Source of the DNA: Thauera sp.
Lineage (GTDB): Bacteria > Pseudomonadota > Gammaproteobacteria > Burkholderiales > Rhodocyclaceae
Assembly (NCBI GenBank): GCA_003446655.1
Contig: DMCZ01000212.1
Coordinates: 6,376-21,652 of the forward strand
Length of the DNA stretch: 15,277 nucleotides
Reading direction: 5' to 3'
Below are positions 7,350-14,862 of the stretch, piece by piece; within the stretch, counting starts at the first letter, position 1; every line of letters starts with the position of its first letter. The position numbers and the translations under genes are program-made. The notes under the pieces are model-generated. The model was not told where the DNA came from. It did no database searches and saw nothing but the letters and a program-made list of their open reading frames with translations.

Positions 7350-7699
7350 GCACCGAGGATAGCGACATGAATGCTCTGCGCGAGCAGACCTTAGTTCTTG
7401 AGTTCACCGGGGGTGACGTGGCGAAGGTTGGTCGCGGCCTTCAAGCGCTCGCCACCTTGATGCAGTCCGCTGATCCGGGGGTGACCGACGGCAACCGGAA
7501 TCCGATCCTTCACGGCCTTGGCGATCTGCTCGAGGAGCTTGCAGAGCGGTCCATCGAGCGGGGTTTCCGGATCGAGAGCGATGCATGCCGCCTGCGCGGT
7601 CAAATCTCGGAAGCGATGGCCACCGCCGCAAGGCCGATCGAAAGATCGCCCGAAGAGAGGATCCTCGATCTTTGGAAGCAGCACACCACGCCCGCCTGA
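7346..7699 (+). CDS. Small early protein, paralog A
   Basis: A 117-residue hypothetical protein that starts in an ATGA overlap with gemA. Residues about 24-86 (DVAKVGRGLQALATLMQSAD, then PILHGLGDLLEELAERSIER) align well with the next gene, so the two are paralogs. The shared core is a helix with a V-x-x-(V/L)-G-x-GL-x-ALA-x-L(M/L)Q pattern, a short acidic loop, then (I/V)LHG(L/V)G-x-L-(L/V)E, probably a small two-to-three-helix fold. No catalytic or metal-binding motif is seen and I do not recognise a named family. Position between gemA and the Mor region, in the early operon, is the usual place for accessory early genes. Confidence 0.7.
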   Translation: MSTEDSDMNALREQTLVLEFTGGDVAKVGRGLQALATLMQSADPGVTDGNRNPILHGLGDLLEELAERSIERGFRIESDACRLRGQISEAMATAARPIERSPEERILDLWKQHTTPA

Positions 7700-7741
7700 T
7701 CGGCCGCAACCCGCGTAACTTCCCCGGAAGAAGGAGCAGCA

Positions 7742-8026
7742 ATGCAAAACGAATTGAACGGCCTCTCCGCCTTGTCCGCTGCGGCATGGGAGATCGAGGC
7801 TCACGTATCGAATGTTGAACGCCTCGGTGCAGGCCTTGGCGCCCTGGCTGCCCTGCTGCAGGCCAGTGACGAGGAAATGACCATGGGGCATTCCGACATT
7901 CCGGTTCTGCACGGGGTGGGATGCCTGGTTGAAGCCCTCGGGTTGCGGATTCGGGCGCATGGGGCGCAAATTGGGGACCACGCGCATCAGATTAGGGTGA
8001 TGTCCAATGCAGGCACCCAGTCTTGA
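7742..8026 (+). CDS. Small early protein, paralog B
   Basis: A 94-residue hypothetical protein. The start is supported by AAGGAG (7731-7736) 5 bases upstream. Residues about 24-84 (VERLGAGLGALAALLQASDE, then IPVLHGVGCLVEALGLRIRA) match the preceding gene, indicating gene duplication and divergence. Its C-terminus is short and lacks the extra ~25 residues of paralog A. It is the last gene before the terminator at 8113, so it closes the early operon. No function is assigned; helical content and the lack of motifs suggest a small binding protein. Confidence 0.68.
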   Translation: MQNELNGLSALSAAAWEIEAHVSNVERLGAGLGALAALLQASDEEMTMGHSDIPVLHGVGCLVEALGLRIRAHGAQIGDHAHQIRVMSNAGTQS

Positions 8027-8112
8027 CCCGGAACCGCCGTTACTTTCGCCTCCACTCCGTTACTGGGTTCGCGCCCATACCTACCCCTAGGCGCACCATC
8101 TAAACCGCTCAG

Positions 8113-8141
8113 AAGCCCGGATTTCGCGTCCGGGCTTTTTT
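8113..8141 (+). terminator. Intrinsic terminator of the early operon
   Basis: A 9-bp perfect stem, AAGCCCGGA (8113-8121) and TCCGGGCTT (8129-8137), has a 7-base loop and leads into an unbroken run of T to 8141. It lies 87 bases after paralog B and separates early from middle/late genes. Confidence 0.88.
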
Positions 8142-8215
8142 CTTCCTCGCGCGCGTGGCCGACGTTGGGTTTCGCGATCGCTTGGGAACCCGTCAAGACT
8201 CTCAGGAGATTGAGA

Positions 8216-8422
8216 ATGCCCAGATTCGCTCAGGGTCTCCCCTACCAGTGCCGGGATTGCCGCAACCGTACCAAGCCCGTTCGGCGCGGCGTGGCGTGGT
8301 GCCTCGTGGAAAACGCGCCCGTGCCGTTCGGCTTCCAGACAGATTGCGCCAGCTTCGTGGAGCGCGACGGCACGCCCTTGGCAGACGCGCCAGCCATCTA
8401 CCCGGGCAAGAGCAAGGGGTAG
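8216..8422 (+). CDS. Small Cys-containing protein of unknown function
   Basis: A 68-residue protein. I chose ATG 8216 because AGGAG (8204-8208) lies 7 bases upstream; a longer in-frame start at 8165 has no such signal. It has four cysteines: a C-x-x-C pair (CRDC, about residues 12-15), WC (about 29-30) and DC (about 42-43), which could form a small zinc-binding fold. It is the first gene after the early terminator. I do not recognise the family. Confidence 0.5.
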   Translation: MPRFAQGLPYQCRDCRNRTKPVRRGVAWCLVENAPVPFGFQTDCASFVERDGTPLADAPAIYPGKSKG

Positions 8423-8469
8423 ATCGCCTTGCGCGGCGCGGCGCGGCATCGCGCTGCAGCCGCTGAACG

Positions 8470-9522
8470 ATGCCGCGGCACGCTTCAACGGCTGGGGAGG
8501 GGAACGGCTTCACCTGCAGCACGGTGAAGCGCGTCACCTATCGTGGGGCCGTCCTTTGGAGATTGCCCGTGCCCCCGACAATGCTCGCCGTGTTCACCGC
8601 CCGCCTGACCGCCCTGGAGGCAAGCCTCGCGCTGTTGCCGCCGGGGCGGTTCTGCGCGGTTAACCAAATCGGGGAACGGGGGGGCGGGTGGCGCCTTGAT
8701 GCCCACACGGCGCCCGCGATCCTCGATGCAAGTGCGCAGCTGCGCGAGGTCGAGATCGCTCCCGGCGCCAGCCGCGTTCAGACGCAGGTGGGTGAGCCCG
8801 CCCAGCACGCTGCGCGTATCGCCGCCCTGGCGTTCGTACCCGACAAGGGGATCGTCGCCACGGGGGTTGAGTGGTCCGAAGCGGCCCGGCGCCGGTTCCG
8901 TTCCGAGCGAGTAATCCACCTCGCCGTGCTGCTCGAGCAGCGCCCGGCCCCCCGTGTGCCGGTTCGCTTGCTGTCCGCATCCGTGGTGGCGGCCCCAGAG
9001 GCGGCGGCCCCCCCGGGGGCGATGACGCTGGCGCACTTTGCCGAGCGCATCTCGCCGGGGATGAAGGCACACCTGCCGAAAACGGCTATCGAGCTTGTGC
9101 GAGTGCTTGGATGGAAGGGCGCCGCAAGCCTGATCAGCCGCTTCGGCGGCCGCAAGTTCCCCGTGCCCAAGGCCGCCGGGAACAATCCGGACGGAAGCCG
9201 CCGCTACGCCCAGCTCGTCGACACAGTCGGCGAGGCTGGCGCTGCATGCCTTGTAGCGGAACACGGCGGCCAGGTCGTGACCATCCCGAGCTGCGCGCAT
9301 GCGCTCGAACGCGAGGCATTTCTGGCACGCGATCGCGCCATCTGTGCCCGGTTCAAGGAGGGCGCCACGATCGAGAACCTCGTTTGCGAGTTCGGCCTAA
9401 GTTCCCGGCGCATCAGCAAGCTGTTGAAGCAGCAGGTTCACAGCGGCGCACCGCCGCTTTTTGCATCACCGCATCAGCCGTCACCCGACGGCCCCGTACC
9501 CGCCCCCCTTCCCCTGGAGTAA
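8470..9522 (+). CDS. Degenerate gpI-protease-like domain fused to a Mor-family transcription activator
   Basis: A 350-residue frame with two parts. Residues 205-325 are a Mor-family (Mu middle-operon regulator) domain: LGWKGAASLISRFGG, FPVPK, NN-x-x-G-x-RRY, an IP-x-C motif and a terminal helix-turn-helix (GATIENLVCEFGLSSRRISK, 298-317). Residues 55-160 resemble the Mu gpI protease encoded at 10185: LLPPGRF...GGGWRLDA, then AARIAAL...GIVATGVEWSEAARRRFRSE. The catalytic-region DYEHQ of real gpI proteins is missing (TQVGEPAQHAARI occupies the place), so this half is probably inactive. There is no Shine-Dalgarno sequence at 8470. ATG 9022 would give a 166-residue stand-alone Mor that lines up with the start of the second Mor gene. 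A regulator that is fused, or merely read through from a remnant, are both possible. By family, Mor activates middle/late transcription with the host RNA polymerase. Confidence 0.72.
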   Translation: MPRHASTAGEGNGFTCSTVKRVTYRGAVLWRLPVPPTMLAVFTARLTALEASLALLPPGRFCAVNQIGERGGGWRLDAHTAPAILDASAQLREVEIAPGASRVQTQVGEPAQHAARIAALAFVPDKGIVATGVEWSEAARRRFRSERVIHLAVLLEQRPAPRVPVRLLSASVVAAPEAAAPPGAMTLAHFAERISPGMKAHLPKTAIELVRVLGWKGAASLISRFGGRKFPVPKAAGNNPDGSRRYAQLVDTVGEAGAACLVAEHGGQVVTIPSCAHALEREAFLARDRAICARFKEGATIENLVCEFGLSSRRISKLLKQQVHSGAPPLFASPHQPSPDGPVPAPLPLE

Positions 9523-9528
9523 CGCGAC

Positions 9529-10185
9529 ATGACTGAACCGAAAACCGAGAACCCGACCGTTTCGATCGCGCTGATCGATGACCGCGAAAGCGCTTACTTT
9601 TCCGCGCTCGAAGCCGCCGTCGATGAGCTTGCCCCCAAGGTGTCCGAACTGGAGCGTGAGATTGCCCGGTGCCGGGACACCCTTCACAGGCTGAAGACCC
9701 AGCCGATTCCGGCCGACGACTTTGGCGCCTTCCTGGCGGGCTATGTCGACGCCATCGCTGCGAAGGGGAGCGAGATCCTCAGCAAGCACCTCGACGCCGA
9801 AGTTGCCAACGTTCAGGACAACCCGCACAACCTGGCGCGCCGGGTGCCCCTGGCGTTCGATCAGGCGGTCGCCATGATGAACGGGCGCGACGTGCCTCGC
9901 CTGGTCGGTCCCTGCCCTTCACCTCTTCCCGTGGGCCAAGGCGGCGCCATCAGGACTGAGGTCCTGATGTACCTCTTCGCCGACCAGATCAAGGCCAAGC
10001 TCGAGACGCTGGTCACACACCGCCCGGTGTCCTATGGAAGCGGCGGCGTCGCAGGTGAGTCGCTTGCCGCGCGTGCCCTATTGGTCGAGGCCGCCGAAGC
10101 GCAGTTGCACGCGTTGCTGGAAGAGCATGAGCGCAACATCGGTCGCCTGGCGCAGCTGCGCCGCAAGCTCGGCAGGCGTGTGTGA
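9529..10185 (+). CDS. Coiled-coil protein of unknown function in late region
   Basis: A 218-residue protein with a GGAG 10 bases before the ATG. The N-terminal ~55 residues (AYFSALEAAVDELAPKVSEL, then EREIARCRDTLHRLKTQPIP) and the C-terminal ~40 residues (EAAEAQLHALLEEHERNIGR onward) are heptad-rich and probably coiled coils. The middle (60-170) is mixed, without motifs I recognise. It follows the Mor fusion by 6 bases and abuts the protease start (TGATG), so it is probably co-transcribed with the capsid-maturation gene. A structural or scaffold-associated role is possible, but nothing in the sequence proves it. Confidence 0.65.
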   Translation: MTEPKTENPTVSIALIDDRESAYFSALEAAVDELAPKVSELEREIARCRDTLHRLKTQPIPADDFGAFLAGYVDAIAAKGSEILSKHLDAEVANVQDNPHNLARRVPLAFDQAVAMMNGRDVPRLVGPCPSPLPVGQGGAIRTEVLMYLFADQIKAKLETLVTHRPVSYGSGGVAGESLAARALLVEAAEAQLHALLEEHERNIGRLAQLRRKLGRRV

Positions 10186-10829
10186 TGTTCGATCCTGGCC
10201 CCTTCCCGGCCCTGAGCCGCGCGGCGCTGCAGCCAGGCGCACAGGTGCGGATTCTTCCGGCTGGCCGGTTTCGCCCGGGCGATGGCCGGCCATTGCGCGC
10301 GCCTGGCTGGTATCTCGACGCCGCGATCGCCGCCCGCCTGGTTGCGGCCGGGGCGCCGAGCGGCAGCGATTTCCTGATCGACTACGAACACCAGTCGCTC
10401 AACGCGAGCAAGAACGGTCTGCCGGCCCCCGCAGCCGGCTGGTTCTCTTCGCTCGAGTGGCGTGAGGGCGATGGGCTGTACATGGCCGGAATACGCTGGG
10501 CCGACCCGGCGCGCGACATGATCGAGGCGGGCGAGTACCGGCACGTGTCGCCCGTGTTCACCTTCGACGCCGATACCGGCGCCGTTACCCGCGTGGTGAG
10601 CGTAGCGCTCACCAACATGCCGGCGCTGAAAGGACTCGCCGATTTGGCGCGTCTGTCCATGGTTCCGCCAGTGGCTGCGCTCCCATCTGCAGCGCCTGCC
10701 GTCACGCCCATCTCGAGCGAGGCGCAGCGGCGGATCGAGCTCAGGCGGGCGGTCGATCGGCTGGGCTCCGATCGGGCGCGCGAGGCCTTCATGAACGCAT
10801 TCGGAACGATCTTGGGGCTTGATCCGTGA
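10185..10829 (+). CDS. Mu gpI-like prohead protease, short form
   Basis: A 214-residue protein of the Mu gpI family, the protease whose C-terminal part serves as capsid scaffold in Mu. Conserved features: VRILPAGRF (21-29), GWYLDA (41-46), the hallmark DYEHQ (66-70) with SLNASKNGLPAPAAGWF, GLYMAGIRW (97-105) and AGEYRHVSPVF (115-125), ending ALTNMPAL (141-148). Mu gpI is about 360 residues, so the C-terminal scaffold part is mostly lost: only about 60 residues follow the protease domain. The start is ATG 10185 in a TGATG overlap; GTG 10182 would add one residue. No capsid gene follows, so it has no visible substrate in the element. Confidence 0.88.
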   Translation: MFDPGPFPALSRAALQPGAQVRILPAGRFRPGDGRPLRAPGWYLDAAIAARLVAAGAPSGSDFLIDYEHQSLNASKNGLPAPAAGWFSSLEWREGDGLYMAGIRWADPARDMIEAGEYRHVSPVFTFDADTGAVTRVVSVALTNMPALKGLADLARLSMVPPVAALPSAAPAVTPISSEAQRRIELRRAVDRLGSDRAREAFMNAFGTILGLDP

Positions 10830-10947
10830 ACGGCCCCGCAGGCAGCCAATCAGCCGCATTGCCAGCATTCGGCCAGGATCAGGGGCACGGTCGCCGCCAG
10901 CGGATTGGCTTGCCCCATCCCGGAAGACTCAACAGGAGCAGCAACAC
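10830..10947. other. Gap between protease and tail genes; putative deletion junction with inverted repeat
   Basis: In Mu the scaffold, major head and several head-tail genes plus sheath and tube genes lie between gpI and the tail assembly chaperone. Here only 118 bases separate them. An imperfect inverted repeat, GGCAGCCAATC (10841-10851) and GATTGGCTTGCC (10903-10914, one bulged base), spans 51 bases and may form a hairpin. Whether this marks a deletion endpoint is inference. Confidence 0.4.
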
Positions 10948-11553
10948 GTGAACGCACCGAGCCATGAACGGTCACTCGACCAGAGCCTGAAAGAACTCCT
11001 CGGCTTGCCGTGGCCGTGTCACCTGAGCACCGGCACGGTCATGTTGAACCCTATCACGCTGGCAGGACTCCCCGATCTGATCGAGCTGCTCAACCTCAGC
11101 AGTTCGATGCCGGATGACGACGAGTCGATAGGGGATCGGCTGGAGGTGGCGCTTGCGCTGGTCGCGCTGATGTCGGGTCTCGATCCTGCCGACATCGCCG
11201 CGCTTTCAGATAGCGACTTCGCCTTCCTGGAAGCGGCATGCCGCGCGGCCAATCCATCGATATTTGGCGACGCCGCTTTGCCCCGGGCGCGCGCAAAAGG
11301 GGCGGCTGGGCGTCATGGCCTGCGAAGCATCGAGACCTCGGTAGCGCTCCTGGTCGAGCGTGGGCATCGCCTCGAGGACATCAAGGGCTACACCCTTGCT
11401 CAGATCGAGCAACTCAGCCTCGCGCACGCGCGCTTGGCCGCCGAGCAGCGGATAAACGATCTGGTGATCGCCCGGGCGGCGGCGGCCAGCGGAAAGGGCT
11501 ACAAGTCGATCGCGCAAAGCCTACAGCAAGCTCTGGCACGACTGGGGGGCTGA
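10948..11553 (+). CDS. Fused tail assembly chaperone (Mu gp41 / G-GT type)
   Basis: A 201-residue protein immediately before the tape measure gene. The N-terminal half (residues 30-105: VMLNPITLAGLPDLIELLNL, then a D-rich loop, then ALALVALMSGLDPADIAALS) looks like the Mu gp41/E-type tail assembly chaperone core. The C-terminal half (126-190: IETSVALLVERGHRLEDIKG, then YTLAQIEQLSLAHARLAAEQ) looks like the T-type extension that binds the tape measure. In many phages these are joined by a programmed -1 frameshift; here they are fused in one frame. The start is GTG 10948 with AGGAG (10934-10938) 9 bases upstream. It would shepherd tape measure assembly. No tube, sheath or baseplate genes remain for it to work with. 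Confidence 0.7.
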   Translation: MNAPSHERSLDQSLKELLGLPWPCHLSTGTVMLNPITLAGLPDLIELLNLSSSMPDDDESIGDRLEVALALVALMSGLDPADIAALSDSDFAFLEAACRAANPSIFGDAALPRARAKGAAGRHGLRSIETSVALLVERGHRLEDIKGYTLAQIEQLSLAHARLAAEQRINDLVIARAAAASGKGYKSIAQSLQQALARLGG

Positions 11554-11556
11554 TCG

Positions 11557-14268
11557 ATGGCCTCGCGAGATTTGAGCCTTGCCGTCCGCGTCACTGCTGA
11601 CGCGAGGCAAGGTATCGACGCATTCGTGCAGCTCAAGAAAGGGCTGGCCGACACACAAAAGGCGTTCCAGGCCGCTCAGGAGAAGGTCGCCACGCTTGCG
11701 CGCGAGCTCAAGGCAACCGATGCGCCGACGAAGGAGCTGCAGCGCAGTTTCGAGGCCGCCAAGCGAGAGGCGGCTAGCCTCAAGGGCGCCGTTACCGAGA
11801 AGCGCGAGGCGCTAGAGATGTCGCGCCGCTCGCTCGCCGCGTCCGGAGTGGACGTGAAGAACCTCGCGTCCGAGTATCGCCGCCTGGGGCAAGAAGCGAA
11901 GGCATCGGCGGCGCAGCAAGTCGCCGCAGCAGCGAGCGCCGAGCGCGCTGCGCGACAGGGCAAGGTAGGCGCCGCCATCGACGGCAGGGCGCTCGACGCG
12001 CTCGGCGTGGGCGGATCTGCCGACATCAAGGCCGAAATCAGGAAGGTGCAGCAAGCGATTCGAGGCGTCGGGGGCACTGGACGAAACGCGCTTGACCCGT
12101 TCACCGACTCCGTCGCTCGAGCGACACGGGGCGCCGACTCGCTCGTCACGCAGCTTCGTCCCTTGAGCACGGCGCTCGCCTCGGTTACTGCGGGCATCGG
12201 AGTGCGCGAGGTCATCCAACTTGCGGACACGTATGCCCAGATGACGGCTCGGTTGCAACTCGCGACGAAGGAAACCGGTGACTTCAGCCTGGTGATGGGG
12301 CTGCTCGAGAAATCGGCGACCGCCACCCGCGCACCGCTGACCGAGACCGTGGGGCTCTACACCCGAATGGCCCCGGCACTGAACGCGCTGGGCTTGACTG
12401 GCAAGAGCGCTGTGTCGGTCGTTACGACCGTGAACCAGGCCATCGGGCTATCGGGCGTCTCTGCTCAGGCCGCAGAGGCCTCGCTTACACAGTTCGGCCA
12501 GGCCCTCGCCTCTGGCGCCTTGCGGGGCGACGAGCTCGCCAGCGTGCTTGAGCAGACGCCGGCGCTCGCCTCTGCAATTGCGGAAGGCCTTGGCGTCACG
12601 ATCGGCGAGCTCAGGGAGCTCGGAACACAGGGCGTGCTCACAAGCGAGAAGGTCGTCAAGGCGCTTCAGCGCGTCGCTGGCCGCGTGCAGGACGATTTTG
12701 AGAAGCTGCCCATCACGGTGGGGCAGTCGATTACGCTGCTGGGCAATGCCTTCCTGAAGTTCGTGGGCGAGATCGACAAGAGCGTAGGGGCAACGAGCTT
12801 GCTGTCGGGCGGGATCGCCGCGCTTGCCGCAAACCTTGATGTTGTCGCGCAGGTGACGATTCCACTCGTCGCGGCGGCGACCGTGCCGCTTATCGCGCGT
12901 CTGGGCCTCGCCACTGTCGCCGCGACCAGGGCAGCAATCGCGCTCGCTGCCCTGAATCCCCTCATGGCGGCCGCCGGTGTTGTAGCGGCGACGGCAGCCT
13001 ATTTCGCGCTCCGGAATGTACTAAACGACGTCGCCGAGAGTGCGGACGGCGCCGATACGCAAGAGCTCGCGCGGGGTCACGAGAAGCTCGCCAGCCAACG
13101 CCTGAACACCGAGAAGGGCCTGGCGGAAGACCGTACCAAGCTCGAGCGGGAGGTCGCCGAAGCCTCCGCCCGATTGGACAAGCTGCGGCAGACGGCGGCC
13201 AGCAATGCGACGAAGGAAGAGATCAAGGGTGCAGAGCGCCTCGGGGACGCGCTGCGCAGTGCCTGGAAAGAGAGCGCGCAGGCAGCCCGTGAGGCACGGA
13301 GAGAAGCTGTCGAGTTCTTCCGACAGGCGGACGAAGCGTCCCGGAAGCGTGAGGCAGAGGCGAGCCGAACCGGTACGTCGGCTGAGGAACGTTCTGGGGG
13401 ACTGAGCAGCTTCTCGAACGCGAAATCTCCGCGATCGCTCATCCAGGAGGCGGACTACCTTTCGCAGGTCGCCGGCGTGGCCGCAATGGACGGGCGAGCT
13501 GATGCGGTCAGGAAGAACGCCGAGGACGCATTGCGACTCGCGCAAGAGGCTGCCGGCTATGTGAGGGACATGGGTGACGACCCCAGCGCGGCCCGGTTTC
13601 TGCGGCAGATCGGCGAGGTCGAGAAGAGAGCGCTGGAAGCACAAGGAAAGATGCGCGAACGGGAGGCCTCCACTCAGGAAGCTGCGGCCAGCGCGATCGA
13701 TCAACAGCTCTCGTCCGTCGAACAGCGGATCGCCTCGCTGAAGGCGGAGTTGGATGAGCCCGTCCCAGTCGAGGTCGAGATCGCCGAGGCGGAGAAGAAC
13801 CTTGATGCCCTGAAGGCGAGACTGGATGGGCTGCAGGACAAGACCATCACGGTGACCGTGAATAGCGTCGGTGGCGGCAATCTCTTGAGTGGCGAGAACG
13901 CCATCAAGCCCGAGGGGTCCTTTGCCTCAGGCGGCATGGTTCGCGGGCCGGGAACAGGGACGAGCGACAGCATTCTTGCTCGTCTGTCGAACGGCGAGTT
14001 CGTGATGCGCTCAGCCGCCGTGCGTTACTACGGTGCCGATCTTCTGTCCCGGATCAACGCCCTTCAGCTGCCCCGCTTCGCCGCAGGCGGGCTTGTCCAG
14101 AGCGGCATCATGCCGAGCTCGGTTGATGAGCCTGGCGCGCAGCGGGTCCCCTCTACCTTGGTTGTCCCCGGGGTTGGGCAATGGCAAATCGAGACCAGGC
14201 GCGACGTGGAGCAAGACATGATCAACTTGTTCCGCCGGGCGGCCCTGCAACGCGGGCGCCGGGGGTGA
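11557..14268 (+). CDS. Phage tail tape measure protein
   Basis: A 903-residue tape measure protein, intact with no stop or frameshift. An N-terminal coiled coil (about 27-95) is followed by the conserved tape-measure domain (about 215-405), with the typical run LTQFGQALASGALRGDELAS, then VLEQTPALASAIAEGLGVT, GELRELGTQG and LTSEKVVKAL. A hydrophobic membrane-active stretch (about 413-485) follows, then Ala/Glu-rich coiled coils (about 500-790) and the C-terminal motif FASGGMVRGPGTGTSDSILA, LSNGEFVMRSAAVRYYGADL. In phages it sets tail length and helps DNA entry. At the usual ~1.5 angstrom per residue the tail would be about 130 nm, which is inference. Starts 3 bases after the chaperone stop. 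The surrounding baseplate genes are absent. Confidence 0.93.
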   Translation: MASRDLSLAVRVTADARQGIDAFVQLKKGLADTQKAFQAAQEKVATLARELKATDAPTKELQRSFEAAKREAASLKGAVTEKREALEMSRRSLAASGVDVKNLASEYRRLGQEAKASAAQQVAAAASAERAARQGKVGAAIDGRALDALGVGGSADIKAEIRKVQQAIRGVGGTGRNALDPFTDSVARATRGADSLVTQLRPLSTALASVTAGIGVREVIQLADTYAQMTARLQLATKETGDFSLVMGLLEKSATATRAPLTETVGLYTRMAPALNALGLTGKSAVSVVTTVNQAIGLSGVSAQAAEASLTQFGQALASGALRGDELASVLEQTPALASAIAEGLGVTIGELRELGTQGVLTSEKVVKALQRVAGRVQDDFEKLPITVGQSITLLGNAFLKFVGEIDKSVGATSLLSGGIAALAANLDVVAQVTIPLVAAATVPLIARLGLATVAATRAAIALAALNPLMAAAGVVAATAAYFALRNVLNDVAESADGADTQELARGHEKLASQRLNTEKGLAEDRTKLEREVAEASARLDKLRQTAASNATKEEIKGAERLGDALRSAWKESAQAAREARREAVEFFRQADEASRKREAEASRTGTSAEERSGGLSSFSNAKSPRSLIQEADYLSQVAGVAAMDGRADAVRKNAEDALRLAQEAAGYVRDMGDDPSAARFLRQIGEVEKRALEAQGKMREREASTQEAAASAIDQQLSSVEQRIASLKAELDEPVPVEVEIAEAEKNLDALKARLDGLQDKTITVTVNSVGGGNLLSGENAIKPEGSFASGGMVRGPGTGTSDSILARLSNGEFVMRSAAVRYYGADLLSRINALQLPRFAAGGLVQSGIMPSSVDEPGAQRVPSTLVVPGVGQWQIETRRDVEQDMINLFRRAALQRGRRG

Positions 14269-14349
14269 CGCGACTGACTAGAATCTTCGCCCCGCACCGG
14301 GGTTGATCAGGGCAACCCGTAGCGCCGACGACTTACCATAGGAAAAGGC

Positions 14350-14862
14350 ATGAAGAGAAAGGATCTCCAAGCCCAAGCGAGTCGCTTCATTTCCGATCAC
14401 GATCTGCCCGAGACGGCTCTGGACCTGATCGGATTGATCGGGTGGGAGCGCACTCAAGCACTGATTGCCGAGTTGGGAGGAGTGCCCTTTCCCGTACCCA
14501 AGCGGGCGAACAATAACGCGGCCGGCGCCAGACGGTATCTGCAACTCGCCGAGATCGTCGGAAGGCAGGCTGCTGACGTGATCCTGCGCTGTTACGGTGA
14601 CGACGTGCTCAACATCCCCAACTGCAAAACGGCGCTTCGCCGCGCCCGAAATCGTGCAATTGTTTCGTTCTATGACGACGGGGCAACGCTTGAAGAGTGC
14701 GCCCTCGCGTTCGGGGTCACTACTCGGTGGGTGTCGATCGTGTTGAAGACGGTATCCCCGAAGGCCGAGGGGCAACAGCTCCGGGTGCAGGGCGATGCCA
14801 GTCCTGACGGTGGCTTCGTGCCGGCGACATGCGACGGACCAGGCCAATCGGCCGAGTATTGA
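14350..14862 (+). CDS. Second Mor-family transcription activator
   Basis: A 170-residue protein of the Mor family, closely similar in layout to the C-terminal half of the gene at 8470. Shared landmarks: IGWERTQALIAELGG (30-44), FPVPK (47-51), NN-x-x-G-x-RRYLQL (54-66), IPNC (89-92), ALRRARNRAI (95-104) and the helix-turn-helix GATLEECALAFGVTTRWVSI (111-130). The last ~35 residues are low-complexity. The start is supported by AGGA (14340-14343) 6 bases upstream. Middle-operon activators normally sit before the late genes, so a copy at the extreme right, after the tape measure, is unusual. It may control leftover genes, be part of another element, or result from duplication. No target promoter was found. 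Confidence 0.82.
   Translation: MKRKDLQAQASRFISDHDLPETALDLIGLIGWERTQALIAELGGVPFPVPKRANNNAAGARRYLQLAEIVGRQAADVILRCYGDDVLNIPNCKTALRRARNRAIVSFYDDGATLEECALAFGVTTRWVSIVLKTVSPKAEGQQLRVQGDASPDGGFVPATCDGPGQSAEY

Larger units (their letters stand above)
749..14862. mobile_element. Reduced Mu-like (transposable) prophage; minimal supported extent
   Basis: The interval combines a divergent repressor/early-gene switch, a MuA-type DDE transposase, a MuB-type AAA+ ATPase, GemA/gp16, Mor-family activators, a gpI-like protease, a tail assembly chaperone and a tape measure protein, all in Mu-like order. The coordinates run from the last recognisable gene on the left to the last on the right. The true ends must lie further out, left of 749 and between 14863 and about 15204, where a host tRNA terminator begins. 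I could not identify TG...CA termini or a 5-bp target duplication by eye. Terminase, portal, capsid, sheath, tube, baseplate, fibre and lysis genes are missing, so the element cannot build virions alone. Identification as Mu-like is secure; its status as decaying prophage or satellite is inference. Confidence 0.85.

Noticed and set aside
11293..11303. Possible -1 frameshift site (A-AAA-GGG) at the domain boundary of the tail chaperone
   Set aside because: It is not a canonical slippery heptamer in the zero frame, and the two chaperone halves are already fused in one open frame, so no frameshift is needed.
14288..14304. CCCCG-CAC-CGGGG hairpin after the tape measure gene as a terminator
   Set aside because: The stem is only five pairs and no T-run follows, so it is not called a terminator.
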